Assembly: GCA_038123735.1 (NCBI GenBank)
Contig: JAYPAP010000072.1
Location: 1 to 17,384, forward strand
From: REDI01 sp038123735
GTDB lineage: Bacteria > Myxococcota_A > UBA796 > GCA-2862545
Length of the DNA stretch: 17,384 nucleotides
Reading direction: 5' to 3'
Shown here: positions 1 through 6,035 of the stretch, one piece after another
Numbering within the stretch: position 1 is the stretch's first letter
Layout: each line of letters begins with the position of its first letter
Translations under genes and position numbers: made by a program
Notes under the pieces: generated by a model
Database searches by the model: none
What the model was told of the DNA's origin: nothing
What the model saw: the letters and a program-made list of their open reading frames with translations, nothing else

Positions 1-64
1 GCGTAGACCGTGTCACTCACTCAAGCATGGACCAATCGCAAAAGTTGCAGTCCATCAAACAGAA

Positions 65-91
65 CAGCCGCCCTCGTGACGAGGACGGCTG
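65..91 (-). terminator. rho-independent terminator after the HU gene
   Basis: The arms CAGCCG (65-70) and CGGCTG (86-91) pair exactly. The inner stem continues with one C/A mismatch through CCTC/GAGG to a loop of about 5 nt. Read on the minus strand, the hairpin is followed by the T-rich run TTCTGTTTG. It lies about 70 nt past the HU stop codon, so it most likely ends the HU transcript. Confidence 0.7.
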
Positions 92-161
92 CTTTGGTGG
101 TGTGTGCTACCGTACGGCGCTGAGAGCGGCTCCGGAGCTCACACCCCGCGTAAACAACGAA

Positions 162-437
162 TCAATCGTTAAGAGCGTTCTTCAGGCCCTTACCAGCGCG
201 GAACACTGGAATGCGGCGAGGAGGAACTTCCATCTGGGCACCGTTCTTCGGGTTGTGGCCGATGAATGCGCGGCGCTTAGAAACGGTGAACGTACCGAAA
301 TCGGAGATGGTCACCTTTTCGTTACCGACGAGAGCCTCTTGGATGGCTTCGGTCAGAATGTTGATGTAGTTCGCAGCGCGGACCTTAGGAATTCCAGCGC
401 GCTCAGCAAGCTTCTCAGTAAGATCGGCCTTGTTCAT
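162..437 (-). CDS. HU family DNA-binding protein
   Basis: A 91-residue basic nucleoid protein that binds and bends DNA as a dimer. The family signature is clear: N-terminal MNKADLTEKLAERAGI helix, the central VTISDFGTFTVSKRRA beta-hinge, then GHNPKNGAQMEVPPRRIPVF (the DNA-binding arm with its conserved NP and P residues) and the closing KGLKNALN helix. Length is normal for HU. The ATG at 437 is chosen because the family starts with MNKxDL and AGAGG lies 7 nt upstream. The same reading frame extends to 560, but those extra residues have no HU similarity. It sits downstream of recA on the same strand, separated by about 490 nt and a terminator, so it is probably transcribed on its own. HU and IHF subunits are similar; the sequence fits HU better. 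Confidence 0.95.
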   Translation of the reverse strand: MNKADLTEKLAERAGIPKVRAANYINILTEAIQEALVGNEKVTISDFGTFTVSKRRAFIGHNPKNGAQMEVPPRRIPVFRAGKGLKNALND

Positions 438-465
438 GTCAGTACCTCTTTTGATAGGGGGGAAT

Positions 466-481
466 ACTTGACGTATCAAGT
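466..481. promoter_or_regulatory. inverted repeat and possible promoter upstream of HU
   Basis: A perfect 6-bp inverted repeat, ACTTGA-N4-TCAAGT, lies 29 nt before the HU start codon. On the minus strand its first arm contains TTGATA (479-474), 17 nt upstream of TATCAA (456-451), which resembles a sigma70 -35/-10 pair. The implied transcription start would fall very close to the ATG and would cut into the ribosome binding site. The promoter reading is therefore doubtful; an operator or a chance palindrome is equally possible. Confidence 0.3.
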
Positions 482-569
482 AAGGAATCGCCGCTTCTTG
501 TCGCATCTGGCTTGCCTTTCGGTCAAGACAGGATTCGCTCCAAAACCGCTTTGACTCCATCCAACCGCC

Positions 570-715
570 GTGCGACGGAGGGACGCGGACTTTTTACAAC
601 CCTCACCCCCTCCCACGCAAGAGGGAATCGTAATTTTTCTGGATAATCCCCCTAAAAAAAGGGGCATGATGGACACCCCCTTTTCGCGCGACTGGCGAAA
701 AGGGTATTACCAAGC
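570..715. repeat. cluster of GC-rich arms and A/T tracts, possible interspersed repeat
   Basis: This non-coding stretch between recA and HU holds several short symmetrical pieces. There is a 10-bp perfect stem (678-687 with 695-704, arms CCCTTTTCGC/GCGAAAAGGG, loop of 7 nt). There is a C-run / A7 / G-run symmetry at about 648-664. There is also a C/T-rich segment at 600-625 followed by GAGGGA. The composition differs from neighbouring coding DNA and resembles REP-like or MITE-like interspersed repeats. No terminal repeats or target duplication could be established. Confidence 0.3.
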
Positions 716-744
716 AAAAAACGCCCGACCACCTGGGCCGGGCG
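716..744 (-). terminator. recA: rho-independent terminator after recA
   Basis: CGCCCG (722-727) pairs with CGGGCG (739-744). After one A/C mismatch the stem continues with CC/GG, closing a loop of 5 nt. On the minus strand the stem is followed by six T residues (721-716). It lies about 190 nt past the recA stop codon, so the recA message would carry a rather long 3' untranslated region (745-931), in which I see no gene. Confidence 0.85.
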
Positions 745-931
745 CTCTCTCACGGTGCCGGAAAGCCGGCCGCCGCTCTTTTGTCTCCGCCCACAGCCTA
801 TGCATGTGACGTGCCACCTCCGACGCGGCGCGCCGGAACGTACGAGCGACCGATATAGACTAATTTGGGCAACCACAGCCATGTCCGGTTTGAGCGCTAA
901 AGCACGACATTCATGTCACGATCCCGACCGC

Positions 932-1948
932 TCACGCCGCCTGCGCTGAAATCGGTGCGTTCGCGCGTTCCCGCACTAAAGCCATCAGCGCATCTCGCCT
1001 GGTCTGATCTTCCAGCAGCGTTTGCCGTACGGACTCCCGTCCCTGCCCGACCCGTTCGTCACCGATGCTGTACCACGATCCACTTCGCGTCATCATGCCC
1101 ATCTCTTCCGCGAGCTGCATCAGGTCGGATACGGGGCAAATCCCCACTCCGTACCGAATCTCGGTCTCGACGAACCGGAATGGCGGCGCCAGTTTATTCT
1201 TGACCACGCGAATCCTAGTCTTCGCCCCCACTACCTCATCACGGTGTTTGATAGCACCGATCCTACGAATATCTACCCGGATAGACGAATAGAATTTCAA
1301 CGCATTACCCCCAGTGGTCACCTCTCCATTGCCGAATGTTACCCCGATCTTTTGACGGACCTGATTAATGAAGATCACGGTTGTTTCTGTGCGATTGACG
1401 ACACCGGTGAGCTTGCGCAACGCCTGACTCATCAACCGAGCCTGAACGCCCATGTGTGCATCCCCCATGTCCCCGCGCAGCTCTGATTCCGGCACCAATG
1501 CAGCCACCGAATCAACCACGACCAGGTCAACCGCTGATGAACGAACAAGCGCCTCGACGATCTCGAGGGCCTGCTCGCCACTGTCCGGTTGTGCGACGAG
1601 AAGCGCGTTGAGGTCTACCCCAAGGGCAGCAGCATACTGAGGATCTAAGGCGTGCTCAGCATCTACGAATGCCGCAACACCACCACTCCGTTGCATCGCC
1701 GCGATCGCCTGAAGCGTCAGGGTTGTCTTCCCACTCGACTCTGGCCCAAACACTTCCACGATCCGACCTTTGGGCCAGCCCCCGCACCCCAGAGCCAAGT
1801 CGATGCTCAGGACCCCACTGGAGAATGTAGCCACCTCCAACCCGGACCCTTCACCGAGACGCATGACCGCCCCCTTCCCGAAACGTCTCTCCAAAGAGTC
1901 GATCGCTTCCAACACCATTTTACCTGCTCCATCACGTTTAGACGCCAT
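932..1948 (-). CDS. recA: RecA recombinase
   Basis: A 338-residue ATP-dependent strand-exchange protein for homologous recombination, repair and SOS signalling. Walker A GPESSGKTT is at residues 68-76, the catalytic glutamate in DAEH at 98, Walker B VVVDS at 143-147, loop L1 near MGDAHMG (161-167), FINQ with the allosteric Gln at 193-196, and loop L2 from there to GGNALKFY. The C-terminal domain keeps SGSWYS and ERVGQGRE but is divergent: the usual YGEGIS reads YGVGIC, and there is no acidic C-terminal tail. The ATG at 1948 is chosen because MASKRDGAGK matches the family N-terminus and AGGGGGA lies 5 nt upstream. The longer frame to 2062 lies inside yifB. The start overlaps the yifB stop by 11 nt. 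Some myxobacteria carry two recA genes, and this could be either copy. Confidence 0.97.
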   Translation of the reverse strand: MASKRDGAGKMVLEAIDSLERRFGKGAVMRLGEGSGLEVATFSSGVLSIDLALGCGGWPKGRIVEVFGPESSGKTTLTLQAIAAMQRSGGVAAFVDAEHALDPQYAAALGVDLNALLVAQPDSGEQALEIVEALVRSSAVDLVVVDSVAALVPESELRGDMGDAHMGVQARLMSQALRKLTGVVNRTETTVIFINQVRQKIGVTFGNGEVTTGGNALKFYSSIRVDIRRIGAIKHRDEVVGAKTRIRVVKNKLAPPFRFVETEIRYGVGICPVSDLMQLAEEMGMMTRSGSWYSIGDERVGQGRESVRQTLLEDQTRRDALMALVRERANAPISAQAA

Positions 1949-3500
1949 AAACGTCCCCCTTATGCTCGGTTTGGACACGGGAAATTCCATGCCCCAGTTG
2001 CGAGGAGGTGCTGCCCCCTCGAAGACCCAAAGAGATATGCACGTGTTCCGCCAACACATCATTTTGTGCGTTCAAATCTGCGATCGTTCGAGCAACGGCG
2101 AGAACACGGGTGACCCCTCGAACGGAGAGCGACTCCATCCGCTCCCCCCGAATCAAAACCTCCCGCGCTTCGGTCGAGAGATTGCACACTTGACGCAGAT
2201 CGTTGGACGGAAGCACGCCATTGGGAGCAGCCTGGCCACGAGTCGCCTGCCGTTCTCGAGCTTGGAGCACCCGCGCTTTGACCACCGATGAACACTCTTC
2301 TCGGCCCCACGCTGATTCGAATAGCCCGGCTGAGGAAGCCGATAATTGCACCCGAAGGTCGATTCTATCCAACAACGGCCCGGCCACTTTTTGGCGATAC
2401 CGGTCGAGTCGATTGGCAGGACAAAGGCACGGCTGACCCGAACCATACATCCCACACGGACACGGGTTTTGGGCGAGGACGAGGAGAAACCGAGCCGGCC
2501 AAACCACACTTCCCGCACTTCGCGCGAGACGGAATTCTCCATCTTGTAACGGCTCTCTCAGTAACTCTAACGCAGAGCGTGAGAACTCCGGCGCCTCGTC
2601 CAAAAACAGAACACCATGATGCGCCAAGCTCATCTCGCCGGGCCGCATGTGACGCGACCCAGAGAGGCCAGCGGTCGAGACGGAGTGGTGGGGTGACCGG
2701 AATGGCCGCCCAATCGCCCCATGTCCACCCGGCGGTTCTAAGCCAGCGACGCTGTAGATCTGCGCAACATCAACCCGCTGGTGCTCAGTCAATGGAGGCA
2801 AGATGCCCGGAAGCCGCTCCGCCAACATCGTTTTTCCGCACCCGGGCGGCCCGGTGAGTAATACATGGTGGTGTCCAGCAGCTGCTACCTCCAAGGCGTA
2901 CTTTGCGAGCCGCTGCCCCGCGACGTCGCTCAGGTCCAACTCTCCTGAGTGCGCTACCGGAGCCACCCCGGCACGCTGAACTTGAAGGGGCTCCTCTCCC
3001 CTGAGGTGACGCACCACCTCTCCCAAATCACTGGCCCCGAAGATGGTCACCCCCGGAACCATCGCCGCTTCCGCAGCGACTTGGTCTGGTAAAAGCAGAT
3101 TCTTCCCAAGCCGTCGCGCGAGGGTCGCCAAGGCAATGGCACCTCGGACATCGCGCAAACCGCCATTCAAAGACAACTCGCCTGCAAACATCGTGTCGTT
3201 GAGGGATTGGGGCGAGACAACGCCTGTCGCTGCGAGGATGCCCAACGCGATCGGTAGGTCAAATGAAGCGCCCTGCTTAGGGATGTCCGCCGGAGCGAGA
3301 TTGATGACCACACGCTTTTTGGGAAACTCGTATCCAAGCGCGTTTAGCGATGAACGTACCCTTTCCGTGCTTTCTCTCACCGCATGAGAAGGCATGCCGA
3401 CAATGGTCACGCTGGGCAAACGACGCAACATGTCGACTTCCACGTCCACGAGTTCGGCGGTTGCCCCGACGATCGAGCCTGCTGCTACCGTAATCGACAC
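1938..3500 (-). CDS. yifB: YifB/ComM family Mg-chelatase-like AAA+ ATPase
   Basis: A 520-residue protein; ComM in this family is a hexameric helicase that promotes branch migration during natural transformation. Residues 1-165 form the Lon-protease-like ChlI N-domain (opening MSITVAAGSIVGATAELVDVE, then RVVINLAPADIPKQG). The AAA+ core follows: Walker A GPPGCGKT at 217-224, Walker B VLFLDEAPE near 297-305, the Cys motif CPC...CLC at 347-360 and LLDRIDL at 377-383. A C-terminal Mg-chelatase domain ends the protein. Length is slightly above the usual ~507. The start is GTG at 3500, preceded by a strong GGAGGTGAG. The TAA stop lies inside the recA start region, so the two genes are translationally coupled. 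A helicase/recombination role is known for the family; involvement in competence here is inference. Confidence 0.95.
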   Translation of the reverse strand: MSITVAAGSIVGATAELVDVEVDMLRRLPSVTIVGMPSHAVRESTERVRSSLNALGYEFPKKRVVINLAPADIPKQGASFDLPIALGILAATGVVSPQSLNDTMFAGELSLNGGLRDVRGAIALATLARRLGKNLLLPDQVAAEAAMVPGVTIFGASDLGEVVRHLRGEEPLQVQRAGVAPVAHSGELDLSDVAGQRLAKYALEVAAAGHHHVLLTGPPGCGKTMLAERLPGILPPLTEHQRVDVAQIYSVAGLEPPGGHGAIGRPFRSPHHSVSTAGLSGSRHMRPGEMSLAHHGVLFLDEAPEFSRSALELLREPLQDGEFRLARSAGSVVWPARFLLVLAQNPCPCGMYGSGQPCLCPANRLDRYRQKVAGPLLDRIDLRVQLSASSAGLFESAWGREECSSVVKARVLQARERQATRGQAAPNGVLPSNDLRQVCNLSTEAREVLIRGERMESLSVRGVTRVLAVARTIADLNAQNDVLAEHVHISLGLRGGSTSSQLGHGISRVQTEHKGDVYGV

Positions 3501-3503
3501 GCC

Positions 3504-3701
3504 TCACCTCCACGACGACGGGACAAGCAAGGGGCACGCCATCATGCGGCACGGGCCAACCATGCTTATTACGCACGCCACGCGCTCATTGGGCGTCCAA
3601 TGGGCGACGAGTTCCGCCACCGCTTGATTTGCTGACCCCGCCGCTCCCCAAGGACCAGCCAGACTGATGCAGACATCTGCCCCAAGCGACCGCGCCGCCA
3701 C
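3504..3701 (-). CDS. possible small ORF upstream of yifB
   Basis: A 65-codon ORF with no recognised family. It starts at a GTG that directly follows a TGA in the same frame, and has GAGGAG 5 nt upstream. Its own TGA lies inside the yifB ribosome binding site, 3 nt before the yifB GTG, a spacing typical of coupled genes. The product has a moderately hydrophobic middle and several Cys (at CIS, ACV, PCR, ACP) but no motif I can name. In many bacteria yraN sits upstream of yifB; this product does not show the YraN nuclease motifs. The rest of 3501-3895 shows no convincing gene. The ORF may be spurious. Confidence 0.25.
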   Translation of the reverse strand: MAARSLGADVCISLAGPWGAAGSANQAVAELVAHWTPNERVACVISMVGPCRMMACPLLVPSSWR

Positions 3702-3895
3702 TCAGGCTCCTCGGCACAACTGGACTGGGCAGATGCCCGAGGCGGCTCTGGGCGTTCGCAACCCGACTCTGGTCGGCAGTCCACCGAATTAGTCAATTTT
3801 CCTGGGCCTATTCGCTACTTCTGGTCAACACGTCACCGGATCGTTTCGATGCCAGAACCCGCCAGCGCTACCATCGACCCGTCAACGGAGGACCC

Positions 3896-5263
3896 ATGAA
3901 ACGCTCGATCTTGCTGCCCGTTTACTTGGCTGTTTTCGCCATCGCCTGCCCCGACCCTGGCACGATGACTGATGACACCGATATCGATACCGACACGGGT
4001 ACCGACTCAGACACGGATACGGATTCCGATACGGATTCCGATTCCGACTCGGACTCAGATACCGAACCCCCACCCACTGGCGACACCATCACGGATGTCC
4101 AAACTGGGAAGTTCGATATCGGCGATGCAGTAGAGATCAATGAAGTCCGCGTCACCGGCGTATTTACCAATGGCAATGGCTTTTTCATCCAGGATGTGTC
4201 CGCCTCTGAAAACGCAGGTATCTACGTGTTCGGCTTCGGTATCAATGACGAGATCACCGACCTCGCGGAGGGCAAGGCTGTGAACGTCAAAGGCGTGTAC
4301 GGTGAATATGACGGCGGAGGGGACTGGACCGAGTCCGTCTCCCAAATCCAAGTTGACCTCGCCACATCCGACTCGGTCACCGTCCTTAGCAGTGTCCCAG
4401 CTGGGATTGCCCCGGTCGAGCTCGCGGTGAGCGACTTCGATAGTAGCGCAAACGTCGAGAAGTATGAAGGGATGCTTATTACCGTCAAAACGGTAACCGT
4501 CATTGAAGACCCGGATCCCAAGCCGTACCGAGCGCTGCTCTCCGAGAACTTCGAAATCAACACGCGCCTATTTGATGTCTTCGCGGACTACCCCGCAGGT
4601 CCAACCGATACCTTCGAGAGCATCACTGGCGTCCTTCATTACGAAGGAAGCTGGAGAATTCTTCCACGAAATGCCGGGGACCTTAAGGGATTCGTTGACA
4701 ACGACACCTCCGTGGGCGTTGCTGTCGAGGATCTCTCTCCGGGAGACCTGATCGTCACAGAATTCGCCCCAAACCCGAAAAACTGTCCAAGCCAAGATCC
4801 CTGTGAGTGGATCGAAATCTACAACACCACCTCCGACACTATCGACCTCGATCGGCTAGAGGTTGGGGATGACGATGGGTCTTCGGGCTCCATCTCTGGC
4901 CCAACCGCCCTTGAGGCCGGCGCATATGCCATTTTGCTGCGCACGGACCCGACCAAGCGTGCCGCCGACTGTCCGATGGATGCGAACTTCCCAGCAGGTG
5001 TGGTCACGGCGCACTACGGCAACAATCCGGCCCTCTCCAATGGAGGAGAACCCATTGAGATTCGGATTCCGGGAGCAACACCGGTCATCATCGACGCAAC
5101 CGCAAAGTCGTCTGGCGAAGCAACGTTCCAACTGAAGTCGGGCGTCCTCAACGGCACAGACAATGACGATGCCGCCAACTGGTGCGAAGCCACATCGGTA
5201 TTCTTCACCGGAACCTCCGGCGATGAGATCGGTACGCCAGGGAAGGCCAACGACGGCTGCTGA
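3896..5263 (+). CDS. secreted lipoprotein with OB-like domains and a lamin-tail domain
   Basis: A 455-residue exported protein. A basic N-terminus and hydrophobic core end at AIAC (Cys18), a plausible lipobox. An acidic Asp/Thr/Ser linker (residues 26-56) follows, as is common in myxobacterial surface lipoproteins. Residues 63-155 and about 165-265 look like two OB-like beta domains of the kind found beside extracellular nucleases (VRVTGVF, GFFIQD, GKAVNVKGVYGEY; then YEGMLITV, ITGVLHYEGSWRILPR). Residues 283-390 match the lamin-tail (LTD) pattern, with LIVTEFAPNP, EWIEIYN and AYAILL plus paired Cys (297/303). No nuclease catalytic domain is visible. CGGAGG 5 nt upstream supports the start. 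The likely place is the outer surface; the role is unknown. Confidence 0.85.
   Translation: MKRSILLPVYLAVFAIACPDPGTMTDDTDIDTDTGTDSDTDTDSDTDSDSDSDSDTEPPPTGDTITDVQTGKFDIGDAVEINEVRVTGVFTNGNGFFIQDVSASENAGIYVFGFGINDEITDLAEGKAVNVKGVYGEYDGGGDWTESVSQIQVDLATSDSVTVLSSVPAGIAPVELAVSDFDSSANVEKYEGMLITVKTVTVIEDPDPKPYRALLSENFEINTRLFDVFADYPAGPTDTFESITGVLHYEGSWRILPRNAGDLKGFVDNDTSVGVAVEDLSPGDLIVTEFAPNPKNCPSQDPCEWIEIYNTTSDTIDLDRLEVGDDDGSSGSISGPTALEAGAYAILLRTDPTKRAADCPMDANFPAGVVTAHYGNNPALSNGGEPIEIRIPGATPVIIDATAKSSGEATFQLKSGVLNGTDNDDAANWCEATSVFFTGTSGDEIGTPGKANDGC
3971..4063 (+). repeat. Asp-Thr/Asp-Ser repeat linker
   Basis: This low-complexity coding tract is built from GAC/GAT alternating with ACN or TCN/AGN codons and encodes 31 residues that are almost all Asp, Thr and Ser. 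It sits directly after the predicted lipidated Cys and before the first folded domain, so it acts as a flexible, strongly acidic spacer. The near-repeat DNA is likely to vary in length between strains. Confidence 0.8.
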
Positions 5264-5275
5264 CCTCCCAGAACG

Positions 5276-5313
5276 AAAAAAGCCCGCTGCGCACCAAGCA
5301 CAGCGGGCTTTTT
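5276..5313. terminator. bidirectional terminator between lipoprotein and tRNA-Leu
   Basis: The perfect stem AAGCCCGCTG (5280-5289) / CAGCGGGCTT (5301-5310) is flanked by A6 on one side and T5 on the other. It therefore forms a hairpin plus T-run in both directions. It follows the lipoprotein stop by 12 nt on the plus strand and the tRNA 3' end by 3 nt on the minus strand, and so serves both convergent units. Confidence 0.9.
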
Positions 5314-5316
5314 ATG

Positions 5317-5401
5317 TGGTGGGGTCGGGGGGACTTGAACCCCCACTCGATTAAGAACTAGATCCTTAGTCTAGCGCGTCTGCCAATTCCGCCACGACCC
5401 C
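5317..5401 (-). tRNA. tRNA-Leu with anticodon AAG
   Basis: An 85-nt class II tRNA. The acceptor stem GGGGTCG/CGACCCC pairs perfectly, with discriminator A and an encoded CCA. The D-arm has stem GCG/CGC and the GG pair. The anticodon stem CTAGA/TCTAG closes the 7-nt loop CTAAGGA, giving U33 and anticodon AAG (codon CUU). The variable region is 13 nt long, as in Leu tRNAs, and the T-arm is GGGGG-TTCAAGT-CCCCC. Leu identity fits the long variable arm, A73 and the CUN-box anticodon. A34 in a bacterial Leu tRNA is unusual; GAG is the common form. Between this gene and DUF983 (5402-5522) I see only a weak promoter candidate on the minus strand (TTGCAC at 5474-5469). Confidence 0.95.
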
Positions 5402-5522
5402 GGAGCATCCGTGGATGTCCGTACCGCGGTCTCCCGCGAGCCCGGGCCCTTTAACCGATTCCAACAGCGTGCAACCACTTTCACAGCCTGAACGCTAATT
5501 GATTACCTTTAGGCGGCCTTAT

Positions 5523-5885
5523 TCACTCCTCCTCGACCTTTGGATCGGGGTACACGTGCCCCATACGCGTCAGGACAGCAACCCACCATGCCTTCACGTG
5601 ACGGAAGCACGCCAAGGTCACCGCGACGGCAACCCCGGCTACGACCCACTCTGAACCAGCCGAAAGCCCATTGTAAAACCACAACACGACCATCGTGGCT
5701 ACGGCGCTTGCGGCTCCAATCCCATACCCAAATGCTGTCGGCGCGGTCCAATTTCCTGGATCGCGAAAGAACCGGGCCCCACATACCGAACAGGTTTCAT
5801 GAAGAGTCAGCCACCCCTTGAATAGGTCGCCTTGGCCGCAAATTGGGCATCTATTTAGTCCTACCGCGAGTTGAAACGGGTCCAA
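5523..5885 (-). CDS. DUF983 family zinc-ribbon membrane protein
   Basis: A 120-residue small membrane protein matching the DUF983 pattern: CPICGQGDLFKGWLTL (Cys13/16) and CSVCGARF (Cys32/35) form a likely zinc-binding knuckle. Two hydrophobic segments follow at about 52-71 and 80-98, then a short polar tail ending in EEE. The family's function is not established; an inner-membrane location with the zinc knuckle at the N-terminus is expected. The only standard start in frame is TTG at 5885, with GAGGGG about 7 nt upstream; an in-frame TAG lies further up. It is on the same strand as tRNA-Leu, 121 nt upstream of it, so read-through is possible but not shown. Confidence 0.82.
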   Translation of the reverse strand: MDPFQLAVGLNRCPICGQGDLFKGWLTLHETCSVCGARFFRDPGNWTAPTAFGYGIGAASAVATMVVLWFYNGLSAGSEWVVAGVAVAVTLACFRHVKAWWVAVLTRMGHVYPDPKVEEE

Positions 5886-6035
5886 ACACCACCCCTCTTC
5901 CGATCCATACTCCAGTGGATACGACCGGCAATCAGCGACCCTCTAGGTGACTCATCAAAAAAAAGCGCACGTCTTTTGAATGAACGACCGCCAGACGCGT
6001 CTGTGCCCCCGAAACCGTTCACCTAGGAGCCACCC

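Noticed and set aside
27..554. 175-codon plus-strand ORF over the HU gene
   Set aside because: It covers the HU gene and its terminator on the opposite strand, and the product has no recognisable feature.
652..882. 76-codon minus-strand ORF between recA and HU
   Set aside because: It runs straight through the recA terminator stem and T-run, has no ribosome binding site and no similarity.
1949..2062. 38-residue N-terminal extension of recA
   Set aside because: These codons lie inside yifB in another frame, do not match RecA, and the ATG at 1948 has a good ribosome binding site.
1938..3600. LexA/SOS box upstream of recA or yifB
   Set aside because: I looked for a conserved dyad near both starts and saw none I could defend; a motif scan would be needed.
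3569..3796. 75-codon minus-strand ORF upstream of yifB, as a yraN gene
   Set aside because: The product is Arg/Pro/Ser-rich, lacks YraN motifs, and overlaps a better-positioned frame.
5402..5522. Promoter for tRNA-Leu (TTGCAC with a TAAAGG-like -10)
   Set aside because: The spacing is only 15 nt and the -10 match is poor; not strong enough to list as a feature.
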